Below are positions 51,662-60,558 of a DNA stretch of 64,000 bases, one piece after another. Under the pieces are notes generated by a model. That model worked only from the letters and a program-made list of their open reading frames with translations, was not told the DNA's origin and ran no database searches. Both the position numbers and the translations under genes were made by a program. The stretch is from Dehalococcoidia bacterium UBA1141 (GTDB taxonomy: Bacteria; Chloroflexota; Dehalococcoidia; Lucifugimonadales; UBA3495), in assembly GCA_002311385.1 (NCBI GenBank), contig DCAE01000109.1, forward strand, positions 236,479 through 300,478. The letters run 5' to 3'. Position 1 is the stretch's first letter, and every line of letters begins with the position of its first letter.

Positions 51662-52708
51662 ATGGCAGTCATCGATTTGCGCAGTGACACAGTAACCAAA
51701 CCCACCGATGAGATGCGGCGGGCAATGGCTGAAGCCGAAGTCGGAGACGACGTTTTTGGCGAAGACCCTACCGTCAACCGGTTGCAGGAAAGGTCTGCGG
51801 AGATACTGGGCAAAGAGGCCGGTTTGCTCACCACCAGCGGCACCATGAGCAATCTGATTGCTCTGTTGACCTATTGTCACCGTGGCGACGAAGTCATTAT
51901 GGGCGACCAAGCCCACATTTTCTGGAACGAATCGGCGGGGGCGGCTGCCTTGGCCGGAGCCCAATCCCGCTTGGTTCCCAATGACGACCAAGGGCGCATC
52001 AGCCCTGCCGACGTAGAGGCCGCCATCCGGCCCAAGACCAACATCCATTTCCCGCCAACGACCCTGGTCTGCTTGGAAAATACCCACAACCGTTGCAGCG
52101 GCATGGTACTGACACCGGAAGACACCAAGGGCGTGGCCGATGTGGCCCACGCCGCTGGCGCTGCCGTTCACCTGGACGGGGCCAGGATTTTCAACGCTTC
52201 CGTGGCCTTGGAAGTCCCTCCTGCCGAGTTGGTTAAAGATGTGGACGACGTTAGCTTCTGCCTGTCCAAAGGTCTTAGTTGCCCCGTGGGCTCAGTCATT
52301 GTAGGGACACAGGATTTCATTGACCAAGCCCGCAAGTGGCGCAAGATGATTGGTGGCGGCATGCGACAGGCTGGCGTGATTGCGGCAGCTGGTCTGGTGG
52401 CCATGGATACGATGATTGACCGGTTGGCCGACGACCATGCCAACGCCAAAAAACTGGCGGAAGGGTTGGCCAACATCGATGGGCTCAGCGTGGACCCGGA
52501 GCGTATTCAGACCAACATAGTGATATTTGAAGTAGACCCGGCCATGTCGACAGTACAGGAGTTCATGGCCGCACTGGACCGGGAGGGCGTCAAGGTGTCC
52601 TACCCCGGCGAGCACACCATCAGAATGGTGACCCATCGGGAGATTGATAGCAGCGAAATCGACGATGCCCTGGCCAGGATTTCCAATGTGGCCAAAGGTT
52701 TTAAGTAA
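51662..52708 (+). CDS. ltaE: Low-specificity L-threonine aldolase
   Basis: A PLP enzyme cleaving L-threonine or allo-threonine to glycine and acetaldehyde. 348 residues, beginning with the signature VIDLRSDTVTKPTDEMRRAM, then GDDVFGEDPTVN and a TTSGTMSN phosphate-binding turn near 62. HLDGARIFNASVAL near 174 supplies the PLP-contacting Asp and Arg, and SFCLSKGLSCPVGS near 200 the Schiff-base Lys. ATG at 51662 follows GGAGG. Stands alone; could also act on other beta-hydroxy amino acids. Confidence 0.94.
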   Translation: MAVIDLRSDTVTKPTDEMRRAMAEAEVGDDVFGEDPTVNRLQERSAEILGKEAGLLTTSGTMSNLIALLTYCHRGDEVIMGDQAHIFWNESAGAAALAGAQSRLVPNDDQGRISPADVEAAIRPKTNIHFPPTTLVCLENTHNRCSGMVLTPEDTKGVADVAHAAGAAVHLDGARIFNASVALEVPPAELVKDVDDVSFCLSKGLSCPVGSVIVGTQDFIDQARKWRKMIGGGMRQAGVIAAAGLVAMDTMIDRLADDHANAKKLAEGLANIDGLSVDPERIQTNIVIFEVDPAMSTVQEFMAALDREGVKVSYPGEHTIRMVTHREIDSSEIDDALARISNVAKGFK

Positions 52709-52779
52709 GCTCTCGGTCATCTCGTGACTCTCCACGCTTTCTGAGACAAACGAGCCACCCTTTGGAGTCATTATCTAAA

Positions 52780-52947
52780 ATGGAAGAATCACAAGACCTG
52801 AAGGGCCGGACCGAACGCACGAGAGGCCTCTTCTCAGGGCGGACCGCCACCTTGCTAGCGCTGGCTGCCCTGGCCATTTCCGTAGGCCACGTGGCATACG
52901 CAATCTGGCGTGACCATATCAATGACGGTGCAGGACTGCTGGGATGA
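52780..52947 (+). CDS. Small single-span membrane protein
   Basis: A 55-residue ORF with a hydrophilic N-terminus, one membrane helix (about residues 24-44, TLLALAALAISVGHVAYAIW) and a short acidic end. GGAG lies 12 bases before the ATG, which is long. It precedes two arrestin-fold genes on the same strand. No homologue recognised. Real coding status is moderate. Confidence 0.45.
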   Translation: MEESQDLKGRTERTRGLFSGRTATLLALAALAISVGHVAYAIWRDHINDGAGLLG

Positions 52948-53007
52948 TGGGACAACCGAAGAGTTCCGCATGCCCTACTCAGGGGTAACGCAGATGGTTT
53001 TTCGTTT

Positions 53008-53964
53008 ATGATTTCGCGTTTCATGATTTTCGGTTCAATGAAAGGGCGCAAGCAAGCGGAGCCAACCCTTATCGCTTCCGCTGTTGACGGGCCATTCTTG
53101 CCTGGAGACCGGGTCGACGTGGAGTTAACCTGGCCGGTTAACCATGACTCTATAGACATATCTTTGGAGTTGGTTTGCCGGGAGACGTTCTGGTACACCG
53201 TTAAATCCACCGGCGCTGCCTTCATTGGGCAGTTCCCCGGACACGCTGAGGAAAACCACACCGGGCTGCCATATACGGCGGCTGGCCGCCCCGGTCGGTT
53301 CAAAACATCGAGGGACTTGGTTTTTTTGACCAGCCGGGCGCACCCGCTTAACCAATCCCATCCTCAAGCCCAGACGCGAGGAATTGCCAGGTTTCAACTC
53401 CCAACAACGGCGCCTCCAAGTATCTCGGGAAACACCGCCTGCATCGAATGGCAGTTGTGGGCCCGCCCCGCGTCCACCCCATCGCGGGATGCCGTCTTAT
53501 TGGGCAGTATCACCGTGCGGCCCATTTCCACAGACACAATTGGCGGCCAACATGAGCAGCATCCTTCTGTAAGTATTCCGCCTTCCTCTAATCCATTGGA
53601 TTTTTCAATAACAGTGGAGAATCGCACGATGATGGCAGGCCAAACTCTCCACGGAGTTTTGCAAGCCAAAGCGCACAGCGACATCAACATAACAAAGATT
53701 CGGGCGGAATTGCAGTGCGTGGAGCAAGCCGGGGCCAAGCAATCATCCCTAATCTACGCCAAAGCTAATCTTCTGGGCCGGTCTGTGCTCTTGGCTGGTC
53801 AAGAATACCGCTGGCCTTTTCAGTTGCAGGTTCCTGACCTACTATTGCCCAGCGCCAACCTAGATGAAACGTCGGTGGTCTGGCAGGTCAAGGGCATATT
53901 GGGTCGAGCGTTTCGAACACGCTTGGAAATAGCAAAGCAGATTCAAGTGCTGACGTCCAGTTAG
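53008..53964 (+). CDS. Bacterial arrestin-fold protein, copy 1
   Basis: A 318-residue protein predicted to be a two-domain beta sandwich like arrestins and Spo0M. The N-domain has PGDRVDVELTWPV and a repeat of alternating hydrophobics. The C-domain starts near residue 195 (LDFSITVENRTMMAGQTLHGVLQAKA) and ends VVWQVKGILGR...LEIAKQIQVLTSS. It shares the closing pattern ETSVVW-V-G-R-LEI-Q-V with the next gene. No transmembrane segment. Start at 53008 or 53038 (no clear SD). Bacterial arrestin-like proteins have no well established role. Assignment rests on fold pattern. Confidence 0.6.
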   Translation: MISRFMIFGSMKGRKQAEPTLIASAVDGPFLPGDRVDVELTWPVNHDSIDISLELVCRETFWYTVKSTGAAFIGQFPGHAEENHTGLPYTAAGRPGRFKTSRDLVFLTSRAHPLNQSHPQAQTRGIARFQLPTTAPPSISGNTACIEWQLWARPASTPSRDAVLLGSITVRPISTDTIGGQHEQHPSVSIPPSSNPLDFSITVENRTMMAGQTLHGVLQAKAHSDINITKIRAELQCVEQAGAKQSSLIYAKANLLGRSVLLAGQEYRWPFQLQVPDLLLPSANLDETSVVWQVKGILGRAFRTRLEIAKQIQVLTSS

Positions 53965-54055
53965 TCGCTCCCTCGTGTTTACATTTCCCAAAATGCGGTT
54001 CGTTAACGGGTTCGTTTACCGGTCTGATTAGTAGAAAGGCGGGGAGGATTCTCCT

Positions 54056-54940
54056 ATGGTTTCTCGTTTGCGCTCTCCAAACGCGGATTTGTCCGTTGAA
54101 CTATTTGAAGACCGACATCAATTGGGAATGCCCATCACAGGACGGGTCACTCTGATGCCCGGCGAGAGTTTTCAGATGCGGGATGGAAAGGTCGAGTTCT
54201 TCTGCACCGAAACATATTACGTCAGGGTGCGCAGGACCACGCGAATGGGCTCAGCAGAAACAAATGAACCCGCTGCCACGGTAGTCCGCCAGTATTCTCA
54301 GACCATATTTGAGGGTTCGGATATCGCCAACCTTATGCCTCAAGTAGGCAATATCAATCTCACTATACCCACTAATGCGCCTCCCACGGTGAAGGGGGTG
54401 GTTGCCAACTTGGTCTGGACTATGAAGGTTACGCTGGACGTGGCACGGGCCCGGGACATAACCAGGGAGATTGACTTGGTCGTACTCCCGGTGCCGGGTG
54501 AAAGCGCGGATAACGCACAGCAAAACCCAGAGGCGAACACGGCAGTATCCCATCTTGCCGAGTGCGACATGAATCTATCGATGGGCGCACTCCTAGTCCG
54601 AATGGGAGAGAGCTTTGAAGGGGTTTTCAGGATTTTCCCAAAATCAGGCTTCACTCCGGAGACAGCAAGAGTGGAATTGATGCGCATGCAAAAAGCGGGA
54701 ACCAGCCAGATAGATGAGAGCGTTGTCCTTCTTGAGTTTGATGCGCCTGAGGCAAGCACTGGCGTTGATGGCACTGATGCCGTTGAGTTCCCATTTTCTT
54801 TGCCCGTCCCCGAGTGCCTATTAGCCACAATCACGGTACATGAAACCAGCGTCTTATGGCGGGTGAGAGGGAGCGTTAGGTTCGACAGTAGGAAGGAATT
54901 GGAAATCACTCAGATGGTGACCGTCCGGGGTTCTTCTTAA
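54056..54940 (+). CDS. Bacterial arrestin-fold protein, copy 2
   Basis: A 294-residue paralogue-like partner of the preceding gene. The N-domain (LSVELFEDRHQLGMPITGRVTLMPGESFQMRDGKVEFFCTETYYV in outline) has the strand-turn pattern of arrestin_N. The C-domain begins near residue 170 with LSMGALLVRMGESFEGVFRIFPKSG and ends ETSVLWRVRGSVRF...LEITQMVTVRGSS. GGGAGGATT lies 8 bases before the ATG. It follows copy 1 by 91 bases on the same strand, probably one operon. Function unknown; a scaffold or adaptor role is only inferred. Confidence 0.65.
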   Translation: MVSRLRSPNADLSVELFEDRHQLGMPITGRVTLMPGESFQMRDGKVEFFCTETYYVRVRRTTRMGSAETNEPAATVVRQYSQTIFEGSDIANLMPQVGNINLTIPTNAPPTVKGVVANLVWTMKVTLDVARARDITREIDLVVLPVPGESADNAQQNPEANTAVSHLAECDMNLSMGALLVRMGESFEGVFRIFPKSGFTPETARVELMRMQKAGTSQIDESVVLLEFDAPEASTGVDGTDAVEFPFSLPVPECLLATITVHETSVLWRVRGSVRFDSRKELEITQMVTVRGSS

Positions 54941-54986
54941 ATGAGTCTGGCTTAAATGCGTCTAGAGGAAGGTCTGACGCCAGGCG

Positions 54987-56366
54987 CTATCCGTTACTTT
55001 CACCATGTTGTTCCGACTCTTGTTCCGACTCACGGCTGGCTCCCCACCATTTCTTGAGCCGCTCACCAATCTGTTTTTCCGCGCCTTCCTGTGACGGTTG
55101 GTAGTAGCGGCGTCCCTTCAGTGACGGGGGCAAAAACTCTTGCTCGACGAAATGGCCCTCGTAATCATGTGCGTACTTATAGCCCTCGCCGTACCCTGCC
55201 TCTTTCATCAGACCGGTAACAGCATTCCGTAGATGCAATGGAACCGGCTCATTCGTGTGCTGGCGGGCGTCTTCCAATGCTCGATTTATCGCAGCGTAGG
55301 CCGAGTTGCTCTTGGGCGAAGTGGCCAAGTAAACAGTGGCCTCCGCCAAAGGTATTCGTCCCTCCGGCATTCCCAGGAAATGCACCGCCTGCTGGGCGGC
55401 CATGGCCACCGCCAAGGCTCCTGGTTGGGCCAACCCTATGTCCTCGGCAGCCAGCACCACTAGACGCCGAGCGATAAACAGTGCGTCCTCCCCGGCGTCT
55501 ATCATCCGTGCCAGCCAGTACAGAGCTCCATCGGGCGATGAGCCCCGCACCGACTTTATGAAGGCCGATATGGTGTCGTAATGCCCATCACCACCCTTGT
55601 CATACCTGGGAGAACGCCGCTGCATGGCATCGGCGACGGTATCCAAATCGACTTTTCGCCGACCGTCGTCGCCGGGGTTGGTGGCGTAGGCGGCGGTTTC
55701 CAGGGCGTTCAAAGCGGTTCTGGCATCGCCGTTGGCCATGTCGACCAGATATTTCAGGGCATCGTCTTCCAGGTTCACATTCATCTCGGCGATGCCTCTT
55801 TGGGGGTCTGCCAAGGCGCGGCCGATGATTGTTTCAACCTGTTCGGGGCTCAAGAGCTCCAGGGTGAACACCCGGGAGCGGGACAATAAGGGGCCGATAA
55901 CCTCAAAGGAAGGGTTTTCCGTGGTGGCCCCAATCAGCGTAAAAGTTCCGTCCTCCACATGGGGGAGGATGACATCCTGCTGGGATTTGTTGAACCGGTG
56001 AATCTCGTCAACGAAAAGGATGGTCTTCTTCCCGTACATGCCCTGGCGCTCTTTGGCCTCGGCCACGATGCGGCGCAGGTCGGCCACGCCGGAGGTAACG
56101 GCGCTGATGGCCTCGAAGTAAGAGTCGGTTAATCCGGAAACTAGGCGGGCCAGCGTGGTTTTGCCGCTGCCGGGTGGTCCCCACAATATGAATGACGGGA
56201 TTCTTTGCGCAGCGATTGCCCGGCGCAAGACTCTCTCCGGGCCGACGATATGCTCTTGGCCGACGAACTCGTCAAAGCTTTGGGGCCGCAGCCGGTCCGC
56301 CAGTGGCGCTTGTTGCCTGGCTCGACGTTCCCCTTCATGCTCGAACAAGGACTGGGAGGAGGCCAT
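54987..56366 (-). CDS. rarA: RarA/MgsA-family replication-associated AAA+ ATPase
   Basis: Acts at stalled replication forks and SSB-coated DNA. The 459 residues begin with an SSB-interacting-like N-terminus (LFEHEGERR) and PLADRLRPQSFDEFVGQEHIVG. Walker A is GPPGSGKTTLAR near residue 65, Walker B TILFVDEIHRFNKSQQDV near 115, and sensor/Arg-finger regions follow (GATTENPSFEV near 148, LLSRSRVF). The C-terminal MgsA domain spans about 260-430. The MGF_hist-type C-tail is Ser/Glu-rich. Stands alone. Confident assignment. Confidence 0.94.
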   Translation of the reverse strand: MASSQSLFEHEGERRARQQAPLADRLRPQSFDEFVGQEHIVGPERVLRRAIAAQRIPSFILWGPPGSGKTTLARLVSGLTDSYFEAISAVTSGVADLRRIVAEAKERQGMYGKKTILFVDEIHRFNKSQQDVILPHVEDGTFTLIGATTENPSFEVIGPLLSRSRVFTLELLSPEQVETIIGRALADPQRGIAEMNVNLEDDALKYLVDMANGDARTALNALETAAYATNPGDDGRRKVDLDTVADAMQRRSPRYDKGGDGHYDTISAFIKSVRGSSPDGALYWLARMIDAGEDALFIARRLVVLAAEDIGLAQPGALAVAMAAQQAVHFLGMPEGRIPLAEATVYLATSPKSNSAYAAINRALEDARQHTNEPVPLHLRNAVTGLMKEAGYGEGYKYAHDYEGHFVEQEFLPPSLKGRRYYQPSQEGAEKQIGERLKKWWGASRESEQESEQHGESNG

Positions 56367-56428
56367 ATTTAGCTCTCAGCTTTCAGTTCTCGGTGACTAA
56401 CTTGGTGACTAAATAGTATACGGTAACG

Positions 56429-57481
56429 CTAGCGGAACTTGGGCATTACCTTCTCGGCGAAGAGTTTCATGGACTTGGTTACCGTTTCGTGAGGCAGCCG
56501 CCCACCGATGTTGAACCAGCCCGAGTATTCCTGAGCGCCGAACAATCCTTGGAAGTAGTTGATTCTGTCCACACACTCTTCCGGCGTGCCGATAACCGTG
56601 TTGTCTTGAATGACTTGCTCATAGTTCAGCTTGGCCAGCCCGGCTTGCACCAAGGCGATGCGGGGGTTCACCGCCGCTGCCCGGTTGGCGGCGGGTGACG
56701 TCATCATGACGTGCACCGATTTGATGTAGGAATTTATCGTCTCTTCCAGCACACGCTCGTTTTCGCGGCGGTTTTCGCTGACGTAAATCGGCAGAGTCAC
56801 AGAGAGTTTGCCTTTATCAGGGTCGTGGCCGCCTTGGGCCAGCTTTTCCCGATATACCTTGGCTCCCTCTATGGCTGGCTCGTTTCCGGCAATCACGGGA
56901 GCTACCAATAAGTTGTAGCCCATCGAACCGACCAGTTCAAAAGTGTCCGCGCCGGTGGCAGCGACATGGATGGGAGGATGGGGCTTTTGCAGCGGTTTGG
57001 GGGCAATGCCCACGTCATGTATTTGGTAATACTCGCCCTGGAAATCCAACTCGTCTTTGGTCCAAGCCTCAACAATCAATCTGATGCATTCGTCAAACCT
57101 TTGACGGCCCTCTTCCATGGATACCCCGAAGCCTTCAAAATGGCTGGGAATGATTCCCCTACCGATGCCGAAGACAGCCCGGCCCCCTGAGATGATGTCC
57201 AGTGTGGCGATTTCCTCGGCCAAACGGATTGGATGGTGGAGGGGCATCAGGTTTACCGCCGTGCCTAACCTGATGTTCTTGGTCGTCTGCGCGATGGCTG
57301 AAGCTAGCAGAAGAGGAGACGGTGTGATGGAAAACGTGGGATGAAAATGAAGTTCGGCCAGCCAGACGCTGTCGAATCCCAAGGCATCGGCAAGCTGGGA
57401 CTGGGCTATAGTATCGGCGTATCTTTGCTGGGGAGTCTGGTCTTCGTCGCAAGGTAACTGGTAAAAGACTCCAAATTCCAT
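56429..57481 (-). CDS. LLM-class flavin-dependent oxidoreductase, copy 1
   Basis: A bacterial luciferase-like (F420 or FMN) monooxygenase of 350 aa. It has FGVFYQLPCDEDQ at the N-terminus, LGFDSVWLAELHF, LGTAVNLMPLHHPIRLAEEIATLDIISGGRAVFGIGRG split over 95-125, and a C-terminal TPEECVDRINYFQGLFGA. The substrate is unknown; relatives oxidise alkanes, sulfonates or secondary alcohols. ATG at 57481 follows AGGAGC at 8 bases. It lies 62 bases downstream of a close paralogue on the same strand, so the two are a tandem duplication. Confidence 0.9.
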   Translation of the reverse strand: MEFGVFYQLPCDEDQTPQQRYADTIAQSQLADALGFDSVWLAELHFHPTFSITPSPLLLASAIAQTTKNIRLGTAVNLMPLHHPIRLAEEIATLDIISGGRAVFGIGRGIIPSHFEGFGVSMEEGRQRFDECIRLIVEAWTKDELDFQGEYYQIHDVGIAPKPLQKPHPPIHVAATGADTFELVGSMGYNLLVAPVIAGNEPAIEGAKVYREKLAQGGHDPDKGKLSVTLPIYVSENRRENERVLEETINSYIKSVHVMMTSPAANRAAAVNPRIALVQAGLAKLNYEQVIQDNTVIGTPEECVDRINYFQGLFGAQEYSGWFNIGGRLPHETVTKSMKLFAEKVMPKFR

Positions 57482-57543
57482 CCTGTAGCTCCTATTGGCA
57501 GTCAGATGTGGACGCAACCATAGCTGAATGCTCAACGCGTGGG

Positions 57544-58545
57544 TTACCGGAACTGAGGGATAACCTTCTCGGCAAAGAGACGCATGGATTTGGATACCTC
57601 GTCTCCGGGCACCATTCCACCGGTGTTAAACCAGCACATAAACTCGTCGGCGCCGTACATCTGCTTAATCTGCCGCAGCTTATCGGCGCACTCTTCAGGG
57701 TCTCCGATGGCGGCAAAGTCGGCGTCAACCAAATCGTAATTGAGCATATTGGCTCTCGCCATTCCTCGACCGTGGCTGGCCGCCCTGAGAGTCCCCAAGT
57801 AATTGTTTATGCTGCCTTCAAAGCCATCCAGTGCTTTCTTGCGGTTTTCCGCAACAAATATGGGGACGTTGATGTTCACTTTTCCTGTAACTTGACCATC
57901 TGATTGATTGCGCCGAAATTCCTTCAGACCAGCTTGAGCTCCTTCTATCGTGGATATCATTGGCGCTACCAACACGCTGTGGCCCATCCTGCCCACAAGG
58001 CCAAAAGTGTCGGGACTATTGGCCGCGACATAAATGGGTGGATGGGGCTTCTGCTGCGGCTTAGGCTCCACGCTCACGCCGCCTACTTGGAAGTATTTCC
58101 CTTTATGGGTGACCTCATCACTGGTCCAAGCTTTGATTATGAGGTCAACAGCCTCTTGGAAACTATCCCTTCCTTCTTCCATATCCAGGTTATAACCAAG
58201 GAAATGCCTGGGATTTGAACCTCGCCCAATCCCAAAAACAGCCCGGCCATGGGATAGCAGGTCCAAGGTGGCGGTTTCCTCGGCCAAGCGGATGGGATGG
58301 TGCAATGGCACCAGATTAACCGCCGTGCCAATCTTAATCTTCTGGGTAGCAGCGGCAATCGCTGAACCCACCATCAAGGGAGCTGGCATGATTGAGAAAC
58401 GTTTGTTGAAGTGGAGTTCGGCCAACCAGACGTTGTCGAATCCCAACTCATCGGCTAGGCGGGCTTGAGCTATGGTGTCGTCGTAGCGGGCGGAAACCGA
58501 CTGTTCCTCTCCGCATGGCAATTGATAAAACACGCCAAATTGCAT
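57544..58545 (-). CDS. LLM-class flavin-dependent oxidoreductase, copy 2
   Basis: 333 aa, paralogous over the full length to the gene that follows: FGVFYQLPCGEEQ start, LGFDNVWLAELHF, GTAVNLVPLHHPIRLAEETATLDLLSHGRAVFGIGRG in outline, and the C-terminal GDPEECADKLRQIKQMYGADE. Differences cluster in the central segment (about 130-230), where substrate-binding loops lie in this fold, hinting at different substrates. ATG at 58545. Upstream is a MITE-like repeat. Confidence 0.9.
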   Translation of the reverse strand: MQFGVFYQLPCGEEQSVSARYDDTIAQARLADELGFDNVWLAELHFNKRFSIMPAPLMVGSAIAAATQKIKIGTAVNLVPLHHPIRLAEETATLDLLSHGRAVFGIGRGSNPRHFLGYNLDMEEGRDSFQEAVDLIIKAWTSDEVTHKGKYFQVGGVSVEPKPQQKPHPPIYVAANSPDTFGLVGRMGHSVLVAPMISTIEGAQAGLKEFRRNQSDGQVTGKVNINVPIFVAENRKKALDGFEGSINNYLGTLRAASHGRGMARANMLNYDLVDADFAAIGDPEECADKLRQIKQMYGADEFMCWFNTGGMVPGDEVSKSMRLFAEKVIPQFR

Positions 58546-58613
58546 CTAGAGGGCTCCTGTGTAGTTTTCAGCAATAGTGTTCTTCGGACAAGTTATCAAA
58601 CTTTACGAGGAAT

Positions 58614-58717
58614 AAATCCCCCTGTATCCGTCTTTTTCGAAAGGGGAAATGGATTTCTGCCTACCAGCGCTGGCTTCAACGCCTCCCCCTTTATAAAGGG
58701 GGATTGAAGGGGATTTG
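58614..58717. repeat. MITE-like repeat, second copy
   Basis: Left end AAATCCCCCTGTATCCGTC (58614) and right end GGGGGATTGAAGGGGATTT (58699-58717) are imperfect inverted repeats; an internal CTCCCCCTTTATAAAGGGGG hairpin precedes the right end. Length and ends match the element at 2775-2881. It sits upstream of the LLM pair and downstream of the pccB-like gene. Confidence 0.65.
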
Positions 58718-58795
58718 GCCGATAAATTAACTTTTTGATCAGGTTTAAATTTCTGCTTTAGGTTCAGTGATTTGGTTGGCGACTTCGCCTACTCA

Positions 58796-60361
58796 CTAAA
58801 GAGGTATATTACCGTGTTTTTTCGCTGGCATGGTGTCCCGCTTGTTTTGCAACATTTCCAGAGCTTTTACGATTCGCAAGCGGGTGTCGGCCGGGTCAAT
58901 CACGTCGTCCACGAAACCGTAGCTGGCGGCAACATATGGGTTGGTAAATTTTTCCTGATAGTCATCGACCAGTTCTTTGCGTTTTTTCTCGGAGTTCTTG
59001 GCCTTGGAAATCTCTTCCCGGTAGATAATATTCACCGCCCCTTCAGCGCCCATCACAGCGATTTCAGCCGAGGGCCACACCAGGTTCATGTCCGACCGCA
59101 GGTGTTTGCTACTCATGACGATGTAGGCCCCACCGTAGGCCTTGCGCGTTATCACCGCTATCTTAGGCACGGTCGCTTCGGCATAGGCGAAGATTAACTT
59201 GGCCCCATGGCGAATGATACCGCCGTACTCTTGCTCCACCCCCGGCATGAACCCAGGCACATCTACCAGGGTCACCAAGGGTATGTTGAAGCAATCGCAA
59301 AACCTTACAAAGCGGGCGGACTTGTTTGAGGCGTTGATGTCCAATACCCCAGCCAGATGCGCTGGCTGATTGGCCACGATTCCCACCGAACGGCCATCAA
59401 TGCGCGCAAACCCCACGACGATGTTGGGAGCATAACTTTGATGGACTTCCAGGAACTCTTCGTCGTCGGCTAGTTTGTAAATGATGTCCCGAACGTCGTA
59501 GGCCCGATTGGCGTCGTCGGGAACCAGATACCGAAGGTCAGGGTCCGGCAATGATGAACTGTTCCGGCTAAGGACCATTGGAGTGTCTTCAATGTTGTTG
59601 GAAGGAAGGAAACTGAGCAGGTGCCGCACCTCCTCCAAGCATTCTTCTTCGCTGTCGTAAACGAATTGAGCTACGCCGCTGCGGGTAGCGTGAGTTGCCG
59701 CTCCTCCCAGTTGCTCATGGGTCACATCCTCTCCGGTTACTGCCTTGATCACGTCCGGGCCAGTGATGTACATCTGGCCCAATTCTTTAACCATGAAAAT
59801 AAAATCCGTTATGGCCGGAGAGTAGACCGCCCCACCGGCCGACGGGCCCATGATAACGGAGATTTGCGGGATGACACCCGAATACATGGTGTTTTTGAGG
59901 AAGATGTCGCCATAGGCCCCCAGGCTAAGTGCCCCTTCTTGTATGCGAGCGCCGCCCGAGTCGTTGATGCCTACCACAGGACATCCTGTTTTGGCGGCCA
60001 AGTCCATAACTTTACAAATCTTTTGGCTCACCACCTCCGATAGGGAGCCTCCGAAGACTGTGAAGTCTTGAGCGAAGGCAAAGACCTGTCGACCCTCCAC
60101 TTTGCCGTGGCCGGTTACCACCGCATCCCCAAGAAACTTTCGGTCGGCCAGGCCAAATTCCGTGGCACGGTGGGTTACAAACGTGTCTATCTCCTCGAAG
60201 GTACCTTCGTCCATGAGCAAAGCCAGCCGCTCTCTGGCCGTCAGTTTGCCACGGCCATGCTGCTGGTCGATTCGTTGCTGGCCTCCGCCTTTCCGAGCCT
60301 GCGATCGCAACTGTTCAAGCGATTCAAGCTTTTGGTCGATGACTCTCTTTTCAGCGGTCAC
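58796..60361 (-). CDS. pccB: Acyl-CoA carboxylase carboxyltransferase subunit (propionyl-CoA carboxylase beta-like)
   Basis: Transfers carboxyl from biotin to propionyl- or acetyl-CoA, giving methylmalonyl-CoA or malonyl-CoA. 521 residues with GRGKLTARERLALLMDEGTFEE near 36, the acyl-CoA site DFTVFGGSLSEV near 98 and NDSGGARIQEGALSLGAYGDIF near 128. The C-half biotin-site residues follow (VDVPGFMPGVEQEYGGIIRHGAKLI near 372, RKAYGGAYIVM near 412). The GTG start at 60361 follows GGAGAG. No biotin carboxylase subunit lies beside it. Distinct from the fused accDA; methylmalonyl-CoA decarboxylase alpha is an alternative. Confidence 0.9.
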   Translation of the reverse strand: MTAEKRVIDQKLESLEQLRSQARKGGGQQRIDQQHGRGKLTARERLALLMDEGTFEEIDTFVTHRATEFGLADRKFLGDAVVTGHGKVEGRQVFAFAQDFTVFGGSLSEVVSQKICKVMDLAAKTGCPVVGINDSGGARIQEGALSLGAYGDIFLKNTMYSGVIPQISVIMGPSAGGAVYSPAITDFIFMVKELGQMYITGPDVIKAVTGEDVTHEQLGGAATHATRSGVAQFVYDSEEECLEEVRHLLSFLPSNNIEDTPMVLSRNSSSLPDPDLRYLVPDDANRAYDVRDIIYKLADDEEFLEVHQSYAPNIVVGFARIDGRSVGIVANQPAHLAGVLDINASNKSARFVRFCDCFNIPLVTLVDVPGFMPGVEQEYGGIIRHGAKLIFAYAEATVPKIAVITRKAYGGAYIVMSSKHLRSDMNLVWPSAEIAVMGAEGAVNIIYREEISKAKNSEKKRKELVDDYQEKFTNPYVAASYGFVDDVIDPADTRLRIVKALEMLQNKRDTMPAKKHGNIPL

Positions 60362-60558
60362 TATGCTCTCCAGGAATATGGGTAATTGGTGTTGATGTGA
60401 GAAAGCAAACTAGGTGAAAGACCTTGTTGCCAGTGGCTTAGCAACAGGCCCATTACTCAATCTCGATGGTTCCTTCCGGATTCGTGACGGTGAGCTTCAT
60501 CCTAGCAGACGGGTATAGCCCGTGCAAGGCAGAATGGAGTGGTAGAATTGGGCTGAGA

